From assembly GCA_003644325.1 (NCBI GenBank), contig QNCA01000144.1:1-5163 (forward strand): a stretch of 5,163 nt of DNA. The letters are read 5' to 3'. Under the pieces are notes generated by a model. It searched no databases and had not been told where the DNA came from. It saw only the letters and a list, made by a program, of their open reading frames with translations. The position numbers were made by a program, and so were the translations under genes. Below are positions 1 through 5,163 of this stretch, in pieces (positions within the stretch are counted from its first letter, which is position 1; the number at the start of each line of letters is the position of its first letter). This stretch comes from Planctomycetota bacterium. Its GTDB lineage: Bacteria > Planctomycetota > B129-G9.

Positions 1-125
1 AAAATCCCACGTCCCTAACCCCCTATCCGACCTAAACATATCGCACATTATCCGCCATTCCCCCTAACAAAAGTGCACCATTTGGTACGCCTCCCTTTTT
101 GCCCATTTTCTGCACGCCTTCAGGA

Positions 126-143
126 ACTGTTACTGTAACTGTC
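126..143. repeat. Three tandem ACTGTN hexamers
   Basis: ACTGT occurs at 126-130, 132-136 and 138-142, an exact 6-bp period. The middle also reads as an imperfect palindrome, GTTAC-T-GTAAC. It lies about 210 bp upstream of the sigma factor start in an otherwise non-coding stretch. It could be a regulator binding site or chance; the sequence alone does not decide. Confidence 0.35.
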
Positions 144-272
144 ATTATTTTCGATACTTACAAGTGGCAATTCCCGGCAGTAAAAGTTTTTTCAAAAAAA
201 TTCACTTTTCCCCGATTTTTTTTTAGCACCCTCCCCCCTGGCCGGTGTCATTACTTATGGAAACGATGGGAG

Positions 273-305
273 CGCCGGCAACGGGTCAGACGCTCGCTGC
301 CGGCG
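273..305 (+). other. Hairpin in the presumed leader of the sigma factor gene
   Basis: CGCCGGCA (273-280) is perfectly complementary to TGCCGGCG (298-305), an 8-bp GC-rich stem with a 17-nt loop, ending 48 nt before the start codon. No T-tract follows, so it is not an intrinsic terminator. A competing pairing, ACGG (280-283) with CCGT (307-310), is possible. A role in mRNA stability or translation is conceivable but unproven. Confidence 0.35.
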
Positions 306-353
306 ACCGTTACCGGGCAAAGCAACCGCGAAACACAATAACCGGAGGGACCT

Positions 354-935
354 ATGAACTGCGATGTCACCGGAATCATCCGGAGGATAGCGGAGAAAGG
401 TGACACGGAGGCATACGGAGAACTGGTCAAAAAGTATTCAGACGCTGCGTTTGCCGTGGCGCTCTCGATACTGGGCAACCGCGAGGACGCCCGCGACATG
501 ACGCAGGACGCCTTTGTGATGGCGTACGAGATGCTGCCGGACTTGCGCGACCCGGGAAAGTTCGGCTGCTGGCTGAAGCGTATCGTCTCGGGCCTGAGCA
601 AGAACTTCCTGCGCGACAGGCAGCGCCGCGTGGCCGCGCATACCGCCGCTGTCCAGCACGCAGCGGAGGTCGTGCAAGGCCCCCTGGCGCACGTCGCCGA
701 GCGCGAAGAAGACACGGTCGTCTACCGGCAGATTCAGGCCCTGCCCGAGCGGCACCGCACCGTCATCATCATGAAATATCTCGAAGGGATGCGCTATGAC
801 GACATAGCCTCATTCCTCGACATCAGCGTGCGCTCGGTAAAGGCGCTCTCGATGGAGGCAAAGCGCCTGCTGCTCGTGCGCCTGAAAAAGCAGGGCATAG
901 CAGCGCCGGCGCTGCTCCGCGTCCGCACCGCGTAG
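354..935 (+). CDS. ECF-like RNA polymerase sigma-70 family factor
   Basis: This cytoplasmic protein of 193 residues would bind core RNA polymerase and direct it to a specific promoter set. Its length and two-domain layout fit the extracytoplasmic-function group. Region 2 spans about residues 22-92 and shows the typical pattern: LVKKYSDAAFAVA, then GNREDARDMTQDAFVMAYEM, then FGCWLKRIVSGLSKNFLRDR. Region 4 spans about 124-178, with ALPERHRTVIIMKYLEGM leading into the helix-turn-helix YDDIASFLDISVRSVKALSMEAKRLL. Regions 1.1 and 3 are absent, as expected. The start is supported by GGAGG at 344-348, 5 nt before the ATG. The last 15 residues (Ala/Arg-rich) lie beyond region 4 and are probably a dispensable tail. 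No anti-sigma gene follows; the next gene, 155 bp downstream on the same strand, encodes an exported PEP-CTERM protein. The target promoters cannot be told from this window, and the exact ECF group is not assigned. Confidence 0.93.
   Translation: MNCDVTGIIRRIAEKGDTEAYGELVKKYSDAAFAVALSILGNREDARDMTQDAFVMAYEMLPDLRDPGKFGCWLKRIVSGLSKNFLRDRQRRVAAHTAAVQHAAEVVQGPLAHVAEREEDTVVYRQIQALPERHRTVIIMKYLEGMRYDDIASFLDISVRSVKALSMEAKRLLLVRLKKQGIAAPALLRVRTA
899..916. repeat. Perfect 18-bp palindrome at the 3' end of the sigma factor gene
   Basis: AGCAGCGCCGGCGCTGCT is identical to its own reverse complement, centred between 907 and 908. It encodes the Ala-Ala-Pro-Ala-Leu-Leu part of the sigma factor tail. It is not followed by a T-tract, so it is not a classical terminator. 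It partly overlaps the hairpin at 906-941, and the two would compete in RNA. Confidence 0.5.
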
Positions 936-941
936 CGCCGG
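906..941 (+). other. Hairpin spanning the sigma factor stop codon
   Basis: CCGGCGCT (906-913) pairs perfectly with AGCGCCGG (934-941), which contains part of the TAG stop at 933-935. The loop is 20 nt and holds CGCG-type self-complementary segments. There is no downstream T-run. It may influence read-through into, or 3' stability upstream of, the PEP-CTERM gene. This is inference from pairing only. Confidence 0.3.
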
Positions 942-1006
942 GATGAGCGATGCGGGATGAGTGAAAACAGGTAAAAGGTCACAGGTCAAGATAGCAGAAA
1001 GCAGGA
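942..1006 (+). repeat. Consecutive short heptad repeats in the sigma/PEP-CTERM gap
   Basis: Three 7-bp-period runs follow one another. GATG-headed heptads start at 942, 949 and 956. AGGTMAM heptads start at 969, 976 and 983. AGCAGRA heptads start at 993 and 1000. A CAGGAAAG pair (1002-1009 and 1018-1025, 16 bp apart) comes next. The stretch is strongly purine-rich on the + strand, which raises the chance of accidental repeats, but the exact spacing recurs across different core words. Possible readings are a tandem protein-binding array, a decayed short tandem repeat, or slippage-prone spacer DNA. I see no good promoter in 936-1090. Confidence 0.4.
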
Positions 1007-1090
1007 AAGCGGGCGAACAGGAAAGGGCAAGACAAGCGCCGAAGTCCCGCCCGGGTAAACCTTTGAAACACTCTTCTGGAGGATGGAGCA

Positions 1091-3631
1091 ATGAGAAAGG
1101 CACTGAAATTATCAATGGCGGTCGTTCTTTTTCTCGCCGCGTCGCAAGTCGCCCTTTCGATGGACTGGCAGGTAGAAACCGTGGACTGGTACGGCAATGC
1201 AGGACTTCATCCGTCGCTCACGCTGGACAGCAACGGCAATCCGCACACCGCATACGATGCTAAATACCTCGGTTACTTCAGTGATACACACTATTCGACG
1301 CAAAGTGAAACGGGATGGAATAACGCTCTAGTTCAGCGCAAGTCTAAGCCCTGTGGAGTTTCAATCGCCCTGGACTCCGACGACCAGCCCAGGATCGTAG
1401 GCGGTGACAGGAAGTACCATGAAGAACGTATCAGATGGTTCGAATGCAACAACGGCACCTGGACTCATACTGACACGGGAATCGGTCAAGAGGCGAATCC
1501 CGATTACTGCCTCCGCATAAGGGACGGAGTGCCCGCGGCGGCGTACGGCGGTTACGAGAAAATACTTTATGCCGAAAGGGTCGGGGGCACCTGGAGCGAA
1601 ACCGTCGTCCAGCCCGACGAATATCCCGGTGGGGGCTCGCGTTATCTTTCCAAGGATTCACTCGCGTTCGATTCTTTGGGCAGGCCGCACATTGCTTACG
1701 CCTGGGAGAGCGAAGAAAGACTAAATAATGTGCTAAAATATGCCTACCGGGAAGGCGATGAGTGGGTCCTCGAGATGGTGGCTTCGCTTGAGATTGAGAA
1801 ATCAGGATGGTATTCCAAGCCCGCCATTATCCTGGATGGAAATGATGTGCCACATATTGTTACATTGCAAAACGAAAAATACGCGCAGCCGGAGTTGCGC
1901 CATTTTTTCCTGCGAGACGGGTCATGGCAAGAGGAAATTATGGACACCAACCTGCTTGAAGAGGCTTCCGTGGCCCTGGACGAGTCGGGACAACTGGTCG
2001 TGGCCTACCCCAAGGCGCCTACGCCGGACGTGGACCGTCCCGCCATACCGTCCGTCTATCACCCTCGCGTAGCCACGCTCACGGAGGACGGCTGGGTTTA
2101 CGAGGATGTGGATGTCGGCGGGATGGACTGCCGTGAAATTTCCATCGAGGTCGGCGGCGGGAAGACCCATCTGTCCTTCTACAATGCCTCCGGCGGCAAT
2201 ATGATGTACGCCTGTGGTACCGAGAGCGAAGCGCTCGGCGGGAGTTCCGTCAACTTCGGTGAAGCCCCGGGCAATGGAAGTCCTGCCGGGTCCATCGGTA
2301 CGCCCGGCGGTGGGATAATGCCTGCAAGCGGCGGCGAGCCCCCGGAGCGCCTCCATTATTCCGGCGAACACTTCTTTGCGACGTCGCTTCTGGCGTCCGA
2401 TGGATTGTCGCCTTATGGCGGCAGCGGACTTGTCCAGCGTTCCGAAGCAGATGGCGCGGCAATAGTGTATCTTAACAACCGTGGAGAGGCGTTCAAATGT
2501 ATCCACCCAGATTTCCAGAGCATGAACGTAAACGTAAACGCCCTCTCTCACGGTCTGGACGACATCTCACGTTGGCTCACAGCGGGACCGGACCAGAGGC
2601 TGCTGAGGTTTTCCGTCACGCGGGGTACGCCTAATGACATCATCGCAATCGATGGCTATGGCAGGGAGTCCATTGAACACGCCGGAGAGGACTTCGGTGT
2701 GGAAGAAAGCAGTGGTTCGACCCTTTATAATCTTGCGGCATACGACAACAGTCCCGAGGTCGAGGATAGTATAGGGTATGTATGCGGGTGGTTAACGCAC
2801 AATCCTCCTCTTCCTGAAGATCCCCAACTCACTTGGGATTGGACAAACCAGTGCGGAAACGATGTCTACATATCTTATGGGTGGTATGGTTTTAGCGGTT
2901 CCGAGCAAATGAGACGCCCCATAATCTCGGTGGATGATGGTTACGTTCATCCGGGCGACATCATCTATACGGACAGGACTCTCCACATCCCCGAAGACCC
3001 CTCTGACCCGTTCTACCGGGAACCTTATTATTCTTCGGATGGTCTGTATTTCGAGCAAAACTATAACGTCATGCAGGGCTACCTGCGCGGGTGGAAGTTT
3101 GTTGACGCCAGAACGCTGGCGCTGGCGCTGGGACTGGATGATACCGTTCCAGGTCCGGAAAATGGGTTTACTCAGGTGGATATCTTCCTCAACTACGTGA
3201 TGGACATAGATGCCCTTGCCGTTCAGGACCTCGACGGCGACGGAGTTTTTGACGTTGGAGAAGACTACGCCCTTTTCTCTCTGGTGGATGACGGCGTCAA
3301 GCACTATATCTATCTTGGCAGAGAAGAGTGGGGGGCAGTCACAGAGCATGTAGACTTCACGGGCCAGTTCTTCGACGGCACAACGATATTTCTCTACGAC
3401 GGGCTGACGGCGACGACGGTCTTCTTCATAGACGAATATTCGGGAACGAGTTTCTTCTTTGGTCAGCCCATCAGCACGGGGACCATTCTTGGCAATCCCG
3501 ACCTGCTTGAAATCGACGCTCTTGATATCGGCATCGTTCCCGAACCTGTAACCATCATCCTTATCGGCGCGGGCGTCGCGGGCATCGCCGCCCTGGCCCG
3601 CAAGCGAATGAGGGCGGGGCAGGGTTTGTGA
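1091..3631 (+). CDS. Exported PEP-CTERM protein with beta-propeller repeats
   Basis: This is a large exported protein of 846 residues, probably held at the cell surface or matrix after exosortase processing. Residues 1-23 form a Sec signal peptide (basic RKALK, hydrophobic core, ALS before the likely cut). Residues 25-376 carry about seven repeats of the pattern SxALDSxGxPHxAY...LxYAxxxGxWxxExV, beginning near 39, 87, 138, 188, 243, 291 and 348; this suggests a seven-bladed beta-propeller. Residues 382-417 are a Gly/Ser/Pro linker. Residues 420-700 are unrecognised. Residues 713-724 match an EF-hand-type calcium loop, with D713, D715, D717, D721 and E724 in register. The C-terminus has V816-PEP, a hydrophobic helix (820-836) and the basic RKRMR, the canonical exosortase signal. 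The mature part has eight cysteines. The start is supported by GGAGG at 1078-1082, 8 nt before the ATG. No catalytic motif was seen, so a binding or structural role is more likely than enzymatic. The exosortase gene is not in this window. Confidence 0.92.
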   Translation: MRKALKLSMAVVLFLAASQVALSMDWQVETVDWYGNAGLHPSLTLDSNGNPHTAYDAKYLGYFSDTHYSTQSETGWNNALVQRKSKPCGVSIALDSDDQPRIVGGDRKYHEERIRWFECNNGTWTHTDTGIGQEANPDYCLRIRDGVPAAAYGGYEKILYAERVGGTWSETVVQPDEYPGGGSRYLSKDSLAFDSLGRPHIAYAWESEERLNNVLKYAYREGDEWVLEMVASLEIEKSGWYSKPAIILDGNDVPHIVTLQNEKYAQPELRHFFLRDGSWQEEIMDTNLLEEASVALDESGQLVVAYPKAPTPDVDRPAIPSVYHPRVATLTEDGWVYEDVDVGGMDCREISIEVGGGKTHLSFYNASGGNMMYACGTESEALGGSSVNFGEAPGNGSPAGSIGTPGGGIMPASGGEPPERLHYSGEHFFATSLLASDGLSPYGGSGLVQRSEADGAAIVYLNNRGEAFKCIHPDFQSMNVNVNALSHGLDDISRWLTAGPDQRLLRFSVTRGTPNDIIAIDGYGRESIEHAGEDFGVEESSGSTLYNLAAYDNSPEVEDSIGYVCGWLTHNPPLPEDPQLTWDWTNQCGNDVYISYGWYGFSGSEQMRRPIISVDDGYVHPGDIIYTDRTLHIPEDPSDPFYREPYYSSDGLYFEQNYNVMQGYLRGWKFVDARTLALALGLDDTVPGPENGFTQVDIFLNYVMDIDALAVQDLDGDGVFDVGEDYALFSLVDDGVKHYIYLGREEWGAVTEHVDFTGQFFDGTTIFLYDGLTATTVFFIDEYSGTSFFFGQPISTGTILGNPDLLEIDALDIGIVPEPVTIILIGAGVAGIAALARKRMRAGQGL

Positions 3632-3663
3632 ACGGCCTGACGCCTGACACAACCATGAAAGAA

Positions 3664-3692
3664 GAAGCCCCGATTTTACTCGGGGCTTCTTT
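3664..3692. terminator. Strong, probably bidirectional intrinsic terminator
   Basis: GAAGCCCCGA (3664-3673) and TCGGGGCTTC (3680-3689) form a perfect 10-bp stem around a 6-nt loop, TTTTAC, extended by flanking A and T pairs. On the + strand TTT follows the stem; on the minus strand the stem is followed by TTCTTTC. It begins 33 nt after the stop of the PEP-CTERM gene and faces the convergent moxR, so it could end transcripts from both sides. The + strand use is the better supported, because moxR ends almost 190 bp away. Confidence 0.85.
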
Positions 3693-3696
3693 ATAA

Positions 3697-3876
3697 CGCT
3701 GCTGTTATTCCTACTACACCGTCAAGATTAAAGATGGGGGTTCGCAGTACGCTCGGGGAGTCAGACCCTTTCCCGTCGTCCCCCCGATGCATCGGGGAGA
3801 CTCCTCCTCAGCGTCTGCCCCCCTCGCTAAAGCCCTCACACAGTATTCAACCCATAGCGTTAAGGTTGACGGTGTA
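3697..3876. other. Convergent intergenic spacer
   Basis: This non-coding spacer lies between the shared terminator and the moxR stop codon. Apart from the inverted-repeat element at 3755-3806 I see only C-rich sequence and no gene. Open frames that cross it continue into the antisense of moxR and lack protein-like composition. Confidence 0.6.
3755..3806. repeat. Composite inverted repeat enclosing a 16-bp palindrome
   Basis: GGGGAGTC (3755-3762) pairs with GACTCCTC (3799-3806) with one G-T wobble, giving 8-bp ends. Between them lies the perfect 16-bp palindrome CCCCGATGCATCGGGG (3782-3797). The left arm continues as AGACCCTTTCCC, resembling GGGGTCAGACCC-type short repeats that I associate with REP-like elements. 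That resemblance is from memory and not checked. Other readings are a second terminator-like structure for the minus strand, or chance in GC-rich spacer DNA. No transposase is nearby. Confidence 0.4.
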
Positions 3877-4962
<1,086 letters not shown>

Positions 4963-4969
4963 CGTATTG

Positions 4970-4974
4970 CTCCT
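4970..4974 (-). promoter_or_regulatory. Ribosome binding site fixing the moxR start
   Basis: AGGAG on the minus strand lies 7 nt before the ATG at 4962, ideal spacing. Neither the longer in-frame start (5064) nor the internal ATG at 4929 has a comparable site, so this decides the start in favour of 4962. Confidence 0.75.
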
Positions 4975-5072
4975 ACAAAGTTCTTGCTCGCAAAGCGCCC
5001 GCTTGTGCCTCGTGCCGCGACACATGCGGGGCGATGGAAACCGACCGGGGCCTCTCCTCCACACTTACGGGT

Positions 5073-5091
5073 CCGGGCGTCACGCGCCCGG
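5073..5091 (-). other. GC-rich hairpin in the moxR leader
   Basis: On the minus strand CCGGGCG pairs perfectly with CGCCCGG around the 5-nt loop CGTGA. A rival pairing exists: GTCCGG (5117-5112) with CCGGAC (5076-5071), which would break this hairpin. Both lie in the leader between the proposed promoter and the moxR start. I recognise no known riboswitch class in it, and no T-run follows, so an attenuation role is only a possibility. Confidence 0.4.
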
Positions 5092-5125
5092 CGGGTCACT
5101 GCCACTGACTGCCGGACTCATCATA

Positions 5126-5153
5126 ATTATACATGAAACCCAACTTATATCAA
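5126..5153 (-). promoter_or_regulatory. Sigma-70-type promoter for moxR
   Basis: On the minus strand TTGATA (-35, 5153-5148) and a perfect TATAAT (-10, 5131-5126) are separated by 16 bp, in an AT-rich block that stands out from the GC-rich sequence around it. Transcription would begin near 5118-5120, giving a leader of roughly 155 nt before the ATG at 4962. This is the best promoter match in the window. Confidence 0.7.
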
Positions 5154-5163
5154 ATTTTGCGGC

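Larger units (their letters stand above)
1..353. other. Non-coding region upstream of the sigma factor gene
   Basis: No convincing gene is visible here. The first 100 bases are pyrimidine-rich on the + strand with several C-runs. Positions 181-225 carry successive A and T tracts, including an unbroken T9 at 216-224, and an AAAAGT/ACTTTT inverted pair (182-187 and 204-209). The one open frame (99-341, 80 codons) has no good ribosome binding site, a low-complexity composition and no recognisable motif, so I treat it as chance. The region most likely holds the promoter and leader of the sigma factor gene, but I could not find a good -35/-10 pair. Confidence 0.6.

Noticed and set aside
74..89. 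NtrC-like site TGCACC-N4-GGTACG
   Set aside because: Arms are imperfect and the spacing is shorter than the NtrC consensus; no sigma-54 promoter accompanies it.
123..128. GGAACT resembling an ECF -35 element, which would suggest autoregulation of the sigma gene
   Set aside because: No CGTC/GTC-type -10 at 16-17 bp; the nearest GTC is about 12 bp away.
165..179. Sigma-54 -24/-12-like TGGCA...GGCA
   Set aside because: The GG-to-GC spacing is one base short and the -12 element lacks TTGC.
99..341. 80-codon open frame on the + strand before the sigma gene
   Set aside because: No ribosome binding site, odd Phe/Arg-rich composition from T-tracts and GC-rich leader, and no motif.
3114..3137. CTGGCG tandem repeat inside the PEP-CTERM gene
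   Set aside because: It encodes a plain Leu-Ala-Leu-Ala-Leu helix segment and is explained by codon use.
2792..3652. 286-codon minus-strand open frame opposite the PEP-CTERM gene
   Set aside because: It is antisense to a clearly coding frame with a signal peptide and sorting signal; its translation shows no domain.
4963..5064. 34-residue N-terminal extension of MoxR
   Set aside because: Arg/Cys-rich and non-family-like, no ribosome binding site at 5064, while the ATG at 4962 has a well-placed AGGAG.
5114..5122. GATGAGTCC on the minus strand, like a hammerhead ribozyme core
   Set aside because: No stem II followed by GAAA and no matching cleavage stem were found.

Overview
The window looks like a chromosomal stretch of a Gram-negative, moderately GC-rich bacterium that sorts surface proteins with an exosortase. 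The main clue is a large secreted protein ending in a textbook PEP-CTERM signal (VPEP, hydrophobic helix, RKRMR). The combination of this signal, an ECF-type sigma factor and a stand-alone MoxR ATPase would suit Planctomycetota, Verrucomicrobiota/Lentisphaerota, Hydrogenedentota or a related uncultured lineage. The phylum is inference only; no rRNA or other marker is present.

Layout. Positions 1-353 hold no convincing gene: a pyrimidine-rich, A/T-tract-rich non-coding region with a short ACTGTN tandem repeat and an 8-bp hairpin. Positions 354-935 (+) encode a small ECF-like sigma-70 family factor. A 155-bp gap follows, which contains a run of 7-bp-period repeats. Positions 1091-3631 (+) encode an 846-residue exported protein: Sec signal peptide, probable seven-bladed beta-propeller, glycine-rich linker, a large unrecognised region, an EF-hand-type calcium loop and the PEP-CTERM anchor. 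A strong, probably bidirectional terminator at 3664-3692 separates it from a convergent minus-strand gene. Positions 3962-4962 hold most of that gene, a MoxR-family AAA+ ATPase (full CDS 3877-4962, minus). It has its own sigma-70-type promoter at 5126-5153 and a GC-rich leader of about 155 nt. A composite inverted repeat sits between the terminator and the end of moxR.

How the parts may work together. The sigma factor and the PEP-CTERM protein are co-directional, and no anti-sigma gene or clear terminator lies between them. The sigma factor could therefore control, or be co-expressed with, the surface protein; this is inference from arrangement. The MoxR ATPase is convergent, lacks its usual DUF58/VWA partners on the downstream side, and is probably an independent unit.

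No RNA gene, CRISPR array, transposase or phage gene was seen. The points most worth following are the heptad-repeat spacer, the self-closing propeller architecture of the PEP-CTERM protein, the structured moxR leader and the intergenic inverted-repeat element.
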